21,373 bases of DNA from a virus, in IMG/VR virus record IMGVR_UViG_3300024520_004448, positions 1-21,373 of that record; one strand, 5' to 3'. Made by a program: the position numbers and the translations under genes. This document shows, piece after piece, positions 13,561 to 19,685 of this stretch (positions are counted from its first letter, which is position 1; every line of letters begins with the position of its first letter). The notes beneath the pieces were generated by a model. It made no database searches. It was not told the DNA's origin and saw only the letters and a program-made list of their open reading frames with translations.

Positions 13561-14052
13561 TTAGGCTGCGGTCACTGTGCCGTAACAGGTGAAATTGCAG
13601 CTGAGGGTATTGGGCTCGCCCTCGGCGAAATCGGCGAGGACGTGGCAGTCGGTGAGCGTGATGGTCCTGTCGGTATCGCCGTGATCAGATCCCTCTACCG
13701 CGAGCTCCACATCTACGGTGTATACCTCCGCACTCGCTCCGAGCGTGGAGACGTTGGCCGAGTAGCCTGCGGTCTTCCTGACGAAGTCCATCGCCACACC
13801 GACAGCGGCATCGGTGAGCTCTGCCAGCTGCAGCGAGAAGCTGCCCGTGGGCGGAGCGATCGACGTGTGACGGACACCCGTCAGAACACCGCGCGCCTCG
13901 TAGGCAACCACGTTTCGGAGGGTCTCCTGTAGACCGGAGATAGACAGGTCTCCGACGGTGAAAGGCAAGGTGAGGGTAACCGGTGTCCCGGTACCGTCTG
14001 AAAGCTTGATCGCACCATCGAACAGGTGTTTTATTGTAGAGCCGACAGCCAT
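13561..14052 (-). CDS. major tail (tube) protein
   Basis: 163 residues, strand-rich. It begins MAVGSTIKHLFDGAIKLSDG, followed by PVTLTLPFTVGDLSISGLQ, a typical tube-protein opening where a beta-sheet core is built around a short domain. Later segments (GSFSLQLAELTD, YTVDVELAVEGSDHGDTDRTITLTDCHV) match the pattern of alternating strands. The gene order supports it: tail terminator before, chaperones and tape measure after. The start ATG 14052 lies 2 bases after the previous stop, with GAGGAGGGC supplied by the last codons of the upstream gene as a strong ribosome binding site, fitting a highly made protein. It polymerises into the tail tube. Confidence 0.75.
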   Translation of the reverse strand: MAVGSTIKHLFDGAIKLSDGTGTPVTLTLPFTVGDLSISGLQETLRNVVAYEARGVLTGVRHTSIAPPTGSFSLQLAELTDAAVGVAMDFVRKTAGYSANVSTLGASAEVYTVDVELAVEGSDHGDTDRTITLTDCHVLADFAEGEPNTLSCNFTCYGTVTAA

Positions 14053-14054
14053 GG

Positions 14055-14261
14055 TTAGCCCTCCTCGGGCGTGGTTTCTGTGGGGGGCTTGGCGCCTTTA
14101 TAGAGCTCGTTCGCTGCCTCGAAGAGCCCCGGGAGCCGGGGGACTAGCCGCCAAATAGCTTGGCGGCATTCGGTGTAACTGTGGTCGGCCGGGTCGATGC
14201 CCGCGGCCTGCAGCGCTTCGACAGCGTCTTCCGCTGTCCAGGGTGTGCGGCGGCGCGTCAT
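14055..14261 (-). CDS. hypothetical protein, 68 aa, before the major tail gene
   Basis: I chose ATG 14261 because it overlaps the preceding stop in an ATGA arrangement. A longer reading from 14312 overlaps more and has a weaker N-terminus. The sequence starts MTRRRTPWTAEDAVEALQAAG and looks helical, ending in a Pro/Thr/Glu-rich tail. It is unrecognised. Its last codons (GAG GAG GGC TAA) form the ribosome binding site of the major tail gene, so it is tied to it at the level of translation. Confidence 0.6.
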   Translation of the reverse strand: MTRRRTPWTAEDAVEALQAAGIDPADHSYTECRQAIWRLVPRLPGLFEAANELYKGAKPPTETTPEEG

Positions 14262-14701
14262 TGCAGTGCCAGGGTGTGGATGATTCGGAGCCCGATCGTA
14301 CCCAGAAACCACTCGCCGGTCTCGGATACTTGACGATCGATCGCCTCGAAGACCACGTGGATGTCTGCGCCGGAGATAGCCATTAGCGTTTTAGTTAGCG
14401 TCGCCTCTTCGGCGAGCGCCGTGGCGAAGTCGGCGACCTGGCCATCCGCTCGGAGCATGTGCGCCCACTCCACCAGCACGATCGTATTGCAGAGCGCGCC
14501 TTCGGTGATCTTCTGGCGGCGGGCTTCGGGATGGATCGGTGTCTGTGGGATGTCCACCGCAAAGCTCAGGTGCTGCACCCGGGCGGCATCCTGCCCGAAG
14601 TCGAAGACCCGGTTGCTCTCCTTCCATGCGCCCGAGCCGCCGATCGCAGCGATAGCCGTGGCGATGCGGCTCCGAATCGCTGCGATGGTGATCGTGCTCA
14701 T
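14258..14701 (-). CDS. tail terminator / neck-like protein
   Basis: 147 residues from ATG 14701, 8 bases after the connector stop. A longer in-frame reading to 14818 would overlap the connector by more than 100 bases and has an Arg-rich shadow-like start. The sequence has an N-terminal helix (ITIAAIRSRIATAIAAIGGSGAW), then strands and helices ending with WFLGTIGLRIIHTLALQ. This is the mixed alpha/beta layout of tail terminator proteins (lambda gpU, SPP1 gp17 type), where a final strand follows a long helix. Its place between head-tail connector and major tail protein is the normal place for such a protein. Identity by eye is moderate. Confidence 0.55.
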   Translation of the reverse strand: MSTITIAAIRSRIATAIAAIGGSGAWKESNRVFDFGQDAARVQHLSFAVDIPQTPIHPEARRQKITEGALCNTIVLVEWAHMLRADGQVADFATALAEEATLTKTLMAISGADIHVVFEAIDRQVSETGEWFLGTIGLRIIHTLALQ

Positions 14702-14709
14702 AGCGCGGC

Positions 14710-15462
14710 CTAAAGCCGGTCGAACCCGCCGAGCCACACCGAAGGGGCTAGCCGCTTCCGCCGGAGGTCTGCGCGACCGTCCTCGTCTGCGTCGGGCACA
14801 TAGGTGAGCCTGCGCCAATACTCGCGATACTCGTCTCGGTGTCGAGCTGCGACGGCCGCATAGCCATCATTCAGTCGCGTCTCCAAGTCCTCGAAGATCA
14901 GAGCCAGCACTAGCGCCATGTGCGCGTCATGGAGCGCAGACGGGCTCGTGATTAGGTCGGGCCGCTCTCCGGAGTTGAGGATCGATCGGATGATCATTCC
15001 CCACGCAAGATCGATCTTGTCCTGCCAGTTAGTTACCGAGCTCAGCGCCGTGGTCGCCGACGGATCGAGCCCGCCATAGCGCCGGACCAGATCGGCTTGG
15101 GCGACCGTGGGATAGACGCCTCGGCGGATAAGCGCAGCGTCCGAGACGATGACCTCGGGCGTCACTCCCGACGCGAAAACGAGCGTCCACACCACTTGCC
15201 ACCGGGCTCCGAAGCTCTCGGAGGTAGGCAGCTCTGCCGCGGTGACAGATCGGGTCGCGATGCTGCCCGTGACCGTGACCGCTTCGTCTTCGATGATCGT
15301 GGTGCCATCGGGCCGCTCAATGGTGACCGTTCCCGAGCTCGGGGCTACCAGCGATCCCGACGCATAGATCGGGCAGGTGATGTCTTGCGCCTGATCTCGG
15401 ACCAGCATGTACGGCGCCAGAAGACGCGCGGTGCGGGTGGTCGTGGCGGCTCCGTCAGGCAT
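14710..15462 (-). CDS. head-tail connector-like protein
   Basis: 250 residues. The N-terminal half (about 10-115) is strand-rich and Ig-like: TCPIYASGSLVAPSSGTVTI followed by RPDGTTI. The C-terminal half is helical: YPTVAQADLVRRYGG, then DLAWGMIIRSILNSGERPDLI, SALHDAHMALVLALIFEDLE, RHRDEYREYWRRLTY. The helical half matches the small helical bundle of phage head-tail adaptors that bind the portal ring (gp6/gp15 types). The N-terminal Ig-like part is an addition not present in the minimal adaptors. Start ATG 15462 follows the previous stop immediately. Confidence comes from position plus the helical pattern. Confidence 0.55.
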   Translation of the reverse strand: MPDGAATTTRTARLLAPYMLVRDQAQDITCPIYASGSLVAPSSGTVTIERPDGTTIIEDEAVTVTGSIATRSVTAAELPTSESFGARWQVVWTLVFASGVTPEVIVSDAALIRRGVYPTVAQADLVRRYGGLDPSATTALSSVTNWQDKIDLAWGMIIRSILNSGERPDLITSPSALHDAHMALVLALIFEDLETRLNDGYAAVAARHRDEYREYWRRLTYVPDADEDGRADLRRKRLAPSVWLGGFDRL

Positions 15463-15675
15463 CTATCGCCGCCCCTCGTCTCGCATCTGCCGATCTACTC
15501 GTGTCATGGACTGCCGCGCCGCCTTGACTGCGTCACCTGCTGGAACCCCGCTCCCCATCATGCGCTTCGTCATGCGGTCGATCACATCGCGATCATTAGA
15601 GCGCTCGCCGCCGCTCGTGGGCGGCTGCTTGCGACGGGCGCGGCTGGCTGCGCTATCTCTGCGGTCGCGGCTCAT
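15463..15675 (-). CDS. hypothetical basic protein, 70 aa
   Basis: ATG 15675 overlaps the preceding stop (ATGA). The protein is very basic and polar at the N-terminus (MSRDRRDSAASRARRKQPP), then helical with DVIDRMTKRMMGSGVPAGDAVKAARQSM. It is unrecognised. The tight coupling with genes on both sides supports it being real. Its charge suggests binding to nucleic acid or to an acidic partner, but this is only inference. Confidence 0.55.
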   Translation of the reverse strand: MSRDRRDSAASRARRKQPPTSGGERSNDRDVIDRMTKRMMGSGVPAGDAVKAARQSMTRVDRQMRDEGRR

Positions 15676-16610
15676 GGCGCAGCCTGCAGCTCAGCGAAGG
15701 CGGCTGCTGCCTCTTCGGCGGCGAGCTCTGCCACGGCGATAGCGTCTGCGTCCCCGCTTTTCTGGACGGTTCGCAGCGTCTTGCGGGCTGCCTTCGCGGC
15801 CTTGTCGGCTGCGACGATCGCCGGGGGACGCCTCCGCCGGGCGGGTGGCGCGGCGGCGGGCGCGGGTGCGGCGACATCGGATAGCGCTGCGTCGAGCTCG
15901 ACGCCTCCAACCGATGCCACCGGGGCGTGATCCATGTCCTCGATCTCGGTCTCCAGCACGGCGATCTCCGCGCGGGCTGCATTCGCCGCCGGGGCCACCG
16001 AATCCTGGCCCTTTGATAGCCGCTCTTCGTAGCGCTCAAGGCGCCCCCGGGCCTTCTCCAGAAGCTTCTCTGCCTCGTGTGGCGGGCAGGGTGTCACATG
16101 CCCGGCGAGGACGAGAGAGAGCAGCCAGGCGGCATAGCCGCGGGAATCGCTATCGACGTTGGCCGAGCCGGCGAAGTAGGTTTCCCAGGGCGTGTGGTAG
16201 TGCGCGAGACGGGCGCGGCCCTGCCCGTGTGGGTCTACCAGCGTCCGTCGCATGTACGAGCCATCAGGACCCAGACTGTGTGGGATCATGGAGTAGCCGC
16301 GCTCCTCCAGTTTGGCCTTCGCCATCGCGAACGTGATCCGCCCGTCCCGGGTCCGACCGACACCACGCACTCCCGGCTGTAGGTCGATGCGGAGCAGATC
16401 GGGCACGAGCTCGCCTGCGTGAATCATCCAGCGGCGCGGATGCCAGCCGAACACAAATTGCGGCCGCGGGTACCGGAGCGGCAGCGGTGCCGCTCTCGAC
16501 TCTGTGGCCACCTCGGGCACGACAACCTCGGAAGGTTGCGCTCCCCGGCGGGCCATGGTGGTCGCTTCGGTGGCCCCGATCGGGGCCGTGCCGTGTAGCT
16601 CTTTTCCCAT
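15672..16610 (-). CDS. unknown structural-region protein, 312 aa, following the capsid gene
   Basis: 312 residues. The first 60 are variable and Ala/Pro-rich. Residues about 60-180 are a compact mixed region with distinctive motifs (RTRDGRITFAMAKAKLEERG, GSYMRRTLVDPHGQGRA, ARLAHYHTPWETYFAG) and a helix ending at AGHVTPCPP. Residues about 183-228 are a charged coiled coil (AEKLLEKARGRLERYEERLS). The last 80 are Ala/Pro/Arg-rich and low complexity. I do not recognise the family. The middle part looks folded and the ends flexible, as in some decoration or internal head proteins. It has its own leader with AGGAGAGCAGC before ATG 16610, inside an inverted repeat that could control its translation. 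Confidence 0.55.
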   Translation of the reverse strand: MGKELHGTAPIGATEATTMARRGAQPSEVVVPEVATESRAAPLPLRYPRPQFVFGWHPRRWMIHAGELVPDLLRIDLQPGVRGVGRTRDGRITFAMAKAKLEERGYSMIPHSLGPDGSYMRRTLVDPHGQGRARLAHYHTPWETYFAGSANVDSDSRGYAAWLLSLVLAGHVTPCPPHEAEKLLEKARGRLERYEERLSKGQDSVAPAANAARAEIAVLETEIEDMDHAPVASVGGVELDAALSDVAAPAPAAAPPARRRRPPAIVAADKAAKAARKTLRTVQKSGDADAIAVAELAAEEAAAAFAELQAAP

Positions 16611-16614
16611 AATA

Positions 16615-16668
16615 GCTGCTCTCCTATGTAGGGGTGGAGGGAGCCCGAGAGAGAACCCGGAGAGCAGC
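16615..16668 (-). promoter_or_regulatory. inverted repeat sequestering the ribosome binding site of the 312-aa gene
   Basis: In the - strand transcript, GCTGCTCTCC (16668-16659) is followed 34 bases later by GGAGAGCAGC (16624-16615), a perfect 10-bp match extendable by one G-U pair. The second arm contains the GGAG ribosome binding site of the gene starting at 16610. Forming the stem would hide the site. Confidence 0.55.
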
Positions 16669-16685
16669 CGAGAGGCGCCCCCGGG
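16656..16685 (-). terminator. GC-rich stem-loop after the capsid gene
   Basis: In the transcript CCCGGGGG pairs with CTCTCCGGG over about 8 bp with two G-U pairs, loop about 14, followed by TTCTCTCTC rather than a T-run. It may be a weak terminator or processing site that lowers expression beyond the capsid gene. It shares bases with the 16615-16668 stem, so the two structures exclude each other. Confidence 0.3.
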
Positions 16686-16700
16686 CCCCGCTCCGGATTC

Positions 16701-17636
16701 CTATGCGTCGGATCGAACTCGGCAGCCTGCGCCGTCGATTCCCTCAATCACGCCCATGACAGTCCGCATGACATGCGAGGTCAGGCCGCTGCGGCCGTCG
16801 CGGTCGCGCTCAAGGCGGGCCATGACAGGTGCGCCGGGGATCGCCAGGTCGAGGATATTCGGATCGGCTTCGGGCACGAATTGCCCTTTACCGAGCAGCA
16901 GAGCACCCGACCCGAAGATTACGCCGTTCTCATTCGCGGCGGCGTCGGAGTCTGGGCAGCGGCTCGAAACGAACGTATCAACGCCGAATACCGAGCCCTT
17001 GTAGCTCTGGCCCGCGTAGCTGGCCAGACCCTGCACATCGGGACGGTGCTCGACTGCGCCGGCGAGGGTGAGCGAGTTGGTCCGCATGTCGCCCCACTGG
17101 CGCGGGTGCAGCACGGCGGCGAGAGAGCCCGCCACATTCGCGACCTCGAGCAGCGTGATGCCATCGGTGAAATCGGAGACGGTCAGATCGACGCCCGAGC
17201 TGCCAACCACGTTGGTGCTAAACCCAGTGGAGAGCGCAGCGAGGATCGAGATCAGAGTCTGCGCTGTGGTGACCGCGAGGTCTTCCGCGAACATGGCCGT
17301 GTCTAGGAACCCGTAGGCGTCGGTCATGCGAGCAATATCGCCGTTCTGGTAGATTTTCTCGTAGATCGCCAGGGTGATCGAGCTGCTGCCATCGGTCAGC
17401 GCGGTATTGGACGGGGCGGTGCCCTCGGTGCCGCTGGCCATCAGGTCATAGCCGAGCATTCCCAGCTGAGGCACCTGCATGACAATGCTACCAGGTGTCG
17501 CGAATCCTGCGTCGAAGATCGCGGGATGCCCCAAGAAGGAACTGTCGCGAGCGGCGAGCAGAAGGTGGAAGCGGGAAGCGAGGTTCGCGGCGGTCGTCAG
17601 ATCGCCCAAGCCCGAGTAAAGGATCTCATTGGCCAT
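16701..17636 (-). CDS. major capsid protein
   Basis: 311 residues, placed after portal and scaffold-like genes, the usual site of the capsid gene. It has no charged N-terminal scaffolding arm, consistent with a separate scaffold gene. Features include a helical N-terminus (ILYSGLGDLTTAANLASRFH), IVMQVPQLGMLGYDLMASG, and ITLAIYEKIYQNGDIARMTDAYGFLD (the elongated strand and long helix of HK97-type capsids). VLHPRQWGDMRTN then resembles the P-domain 'l.n...w..l' motif, with the strand GSVFGVDTFVSSRCP next. The start ATG 17636 has AGGAG 8 bases upstream, a strong site. The upstream 136-base leader is structured and may help high expression. Confidence 0.75.
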   Translation of the reverse strand: MANEILYSGLGDLTTAANLASRFHLLLAARDSSFLGHPAIFDAGFATPGSIVMQVPQLGMLGYDLMASGTEGTAPSNTALTDGSSSITLAIYEKIYQNGDIARMTDAYGFLDTAMFAEDLAVTTAQTLISILAALSTGFSTNVVGSSGVDLTVSDFTDGITLLEVANVAGSLAAVLHPRQWGDMRTNSLTLAGAVEHRPDVQGLASYAGQSYKGSVFGVDTFVSSRCPDSDAAANENGVIFGSGALLLGKGQFVPEADPNILDLAIPGAPVMARLERDRDGRSGLTSHVMRTVMGVIEGIDGAGCRVRSDA

Positions 17637-17772
17637 GGTGATGGCTCCTGTAGATCCGGCTTCGCGACGCTTTTACGGGTGGCGACCCGAGCTCTGCCAG
17701 AACGGTAGTGGTGTAGAACGGTCGCGCGGAGGCGACCCGGTGACCGTACCGCAGCGCACCAGCTGCCGCAAG
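17637..17772 (-). promoter_or_regulatory. structured leader / spacer before the capsid gene
   Basis: The longest non-coding gap of the late block (136 bases). It holds two GC hairpins: 17720-17737 (6-bp stem GGTCGC/GCGACC) and 17676-17689 (5-bp stem CGGGT/ACCCG, then TAAAA in the transcript). It also has two direct repeats: AGAACGGT at 17699 and 17715, and GGCGACCCG at 17681 and 17731. I see no convincing sigma-70 promoter. It may be a binding site, an mRNA-stabilising leader or a promoter of unknown type. Confidence 0.45.
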
Positions 17773-18411
17773 CTACCCGCGCCGCGCCGTCGCCGCATCA
17801 TACTGCTCCTGCGTGATCTCCCCGGTCTGCCGCTGCCTCGCCAGGTCGAAGATCGACTCCGCGCTGATCGGCTTGCCGCTCGCGGGCTGATGGGTCCGCC
17901 CTGCGTGCCCGCCTCGCCGCTGCTGGCTCTGTCCGGTGTCTGGGCTCCATGCCGCCTCGAAGTGCGGGCGCAGCAGCACCGGAGCGCTTGCGAGCCGCGC
18001 TGCGTCGGCTTCGGCGTCCTCCCCGCCCGGCCGGAAGGCATCGATCCATGCCCCGAGCTCGGGCCGGTCCTTTTTCGGGAGCCCGGCGTGCGCCTGCTCG
18101 ATGGCGGCTACGAGTGTGGCGTCTGTGATGCCCCGCCCGGCGATCGTCTGATAGCTCCCGTAGCGCGCCTCGGCTGCAGCCTGGCCGGCCTGCGCTGCGG
18201 TTACTTGCGCGGTGAGCTGGTCAACCGTCGCGGCTTTGTTGGTCGCCTGCGCTAGCTGCGACTGCAGATCGGCAACCTGGGCTCGGGCAGCATCGCGCTC
18301 GCCGATCACACCATTGAAGCGCGCGAAGGGCACAGTCTGCCCGCCGGTGCTGCTCTCGATGCCATTCCCGCCGCCGTTATCGCCGGGCTCCTCTTCATGG
18401 ATCGGTACCAC
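17773..18411 (-). CDS. scaffolding-like protein
   Basis: 212 residues from GTG 18411, which has GGGGAG about 8 bases upstream and overlaps the portal gene by 17 bases. A polar N-terminus is followed by a predicted coiled coil at about 30-80 (ERDAARAQVADLQSQLAQAT, then VDQLTAQVTAAQAGQAAAEA), a middle part with GITDATLVAAIEQAHAGLP, and a C-terminus (KPISAESIFDLARQRQTGEI) rich in charge. Coiled coil plus acidic helices, between portal and major capsid protein, is the classic picture of a phage scaffold that guides head assembly and is then removed. No protease motif is visible, so the scaffold would leave by exit rather than by cleavage, or a host protease would act (inference). Confidence 0.65.
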   Translation of the reverse strand: MVPIHEEEPGDNGGGNGIESSTGGQTVPFARFNGVIGERDAARAQVADLQSQLAQATNKAATVDQLTAQVTAAQAGQAAAEARYGSYQTIAGRGITDATLVAAIEQAHAGLPKKDRPELGAWIDAFRPGGEDAEADAARLASAPVLLRPHFEAAWSPDTGQSQQRRGGHAGRTHQPASGKPISAESIFDLARQRQTGEITQEQYDAATARRG

Positions 18412-19681
18412 TGCTGCTCTCCCCGGGCGCCTCTATCGGGGCGCCCAACTGGTAGACGATATCGGCCGGGTCTTGCCGCGTTGGGCCGCGGCGGGTGGGC
18501 CACCTGCTCGGGTACCGCTGCCCGCGATCCACTGCCAGCAGATCAGACCAGACCGAGAGCGCTTGCCGATCTGCCGACCGGAACTGCGGAGCAAAGCGCC
18601 TTTGCTGCTGCAGCTGCGCTTCTCGCCCGACTGCCAGCGAGTAGCCGCTCCGGATATCGCTGCTCTCCCGGGTAACCTCGATCCCGCCGCTGGCCTGCTC
18701 GACTAGCCGCCGCTCGTAGACTCGAATCGAGCCGATCATGTCTTCGAGATCCACCGGCTGATCGAGTGTGCCGATCATTGGCTGGGCCACGCCCTCGTCT
18801 GCGTCGAGCTGCAGAATGGTGGCCGGGTCGGCGATCACCTGCTGCGGTCGCCCCGGTTCCACGTCGCCGGTTCTGACCGAAGCGCCAAGCGTGTACTTCT
18901 GTTTCCACGAAGCTTGTCGGACTGCGTGGGAGTAGCTCGTATAGAGAATGCAGAGCGATAGCGATCCGTCCACGACCTCAAAGAACGAGTAAGGATCCCA
19001 GCACGCCCCGGTGATCTCCCGGTGGTACATCACCACCGGCATCACCGGCCCATCCTGCCCGATCCATGGGTAATCGGTCGCGCCGTGGCGGAGCTCCGCT
19101 GTCACGTCTGTGCCGTCCGGTTCCATCGCCGTGTAGGCCGGATCGATCTCGCCCTGGCTATTGCGGTGCTGGATCGTCCAGCGGATCCACCGCGCCGGAG
19201 CTCTCGGGTCGGGCTCCCAGAAGTGCACCGCTCGCAGCACCCGCGGGCGCCGGGGGTCGCAGTCTACGGTCGCGAGATCCGGGTGGATGACATGGGCAGT
19301 CGGCGAGCCATCAGCGTCGAGCTCGCAGAGCTTGAGCTCTTCGCCTAGCCCTAGGGTGTCGCGCTGCACCCGCTGCATCAGAGACCACTGCCCAGCCTCG
19401 GCGACCGCCTCTATCACGTCCGGGTGTGGCCCTGCGATGTCGGGCTCCTCTCGGTACAGCGCGGACAGTGATCGCCATGTCGTCGCGTATGGGTTCGCCG
19501 ACATGTCCAGCGGGCGCCATGCGCGGGCCCGCTCGTAGCCGACCGACCGTACCAGCCGCTCCCACACATCGCCGCTGTGCTGCGAGTAGAGCAGACGGCG
19601 CCGGAGCGCGGTCTCGTGGACCCGTGCGCGATCGGCTGCGTCGGTCGGTAGAGGTGGCCGGGCGTCGGCTGTCATCGACAT
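18395..19681 (-). CDS. portal protein
   Basis: 428 residues. Portals form the dodecameric ring at one head vertex through which DNA passes. The N-terminal 130 residues are helical with LLYSQHSGDVWERLVRSVGYER and NPYATTWRSLSALYREEPDI. A strand-rich middle (TAHVIHPDLATVDCDPRRPRVLRAVHFWEPD, WTIQHRNSQGEIDPA) follows, as in SPP1 gp6-type wing domains, then a helical region (LSLCILYTSYSHAVRQASWKQK). QVIADPATILQLDADEGVAQ and LEDMIGSIRVYERRLVEQASGG are like the stem and tunnel segments. The sequence family is remote by eye, but gene order (terminase, portal, scaffold, capsid) is the standard one. The start is 4 bases after the terminase stop. Confidence 0.75.
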   Translation of the reverse strand: MSMTADARPPLPTDAADRARVHETALRRRLLYSQHSGDVWERLVRSVGYERARAWRPLDMSANPYATTWRSLSALYREEPDIAGPHPDVIEAVAEAGQWSLMQRVQRDTLGLGEELKLCELDADGSPTAHVIHPDLATVDCDPRRPRVLRAVHFWEPDPRAPARWIRWTIQHRNSQGEIDPAYTAMEPDGTDVTAELRHGATDYPWIGQDGPVMPVVMYHREITGACWDPYSFFEVVDGSLSLCILYTSYSHAVRQASWKQKYTLGASVRTGDVEPGRPQQVIADPATILQLDADEGVAQPMIGTLDQPVDLEDMIGSIRVYERRLVEQASGGIEVTRESSDIRSGYSLAVGREAQLQQQRRFAPQFRSADRQALSVWSDLLAVDRGQRYPSRWPTRRGPTRQDPADIVYQLGAPIEAPGESSSGTDP

Positions 19682-19685
19682 GCGC

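Noticed and set aside
14701-14818. Longer start for the tail-terminator-like protein
   Set aside because: It would overlap the connector gene by over 100 bases and adds an Arg-rich stretch. ATG 14701 sits 8 bases after the connector stop.
17740-17772. Possible sigma-70 promoter before the capsid gene (TTGCGG, 17 bases, TACGGT on the - strand)
   Set aside because: Only three of six bases match the consensus at each box, which is expected by chance.
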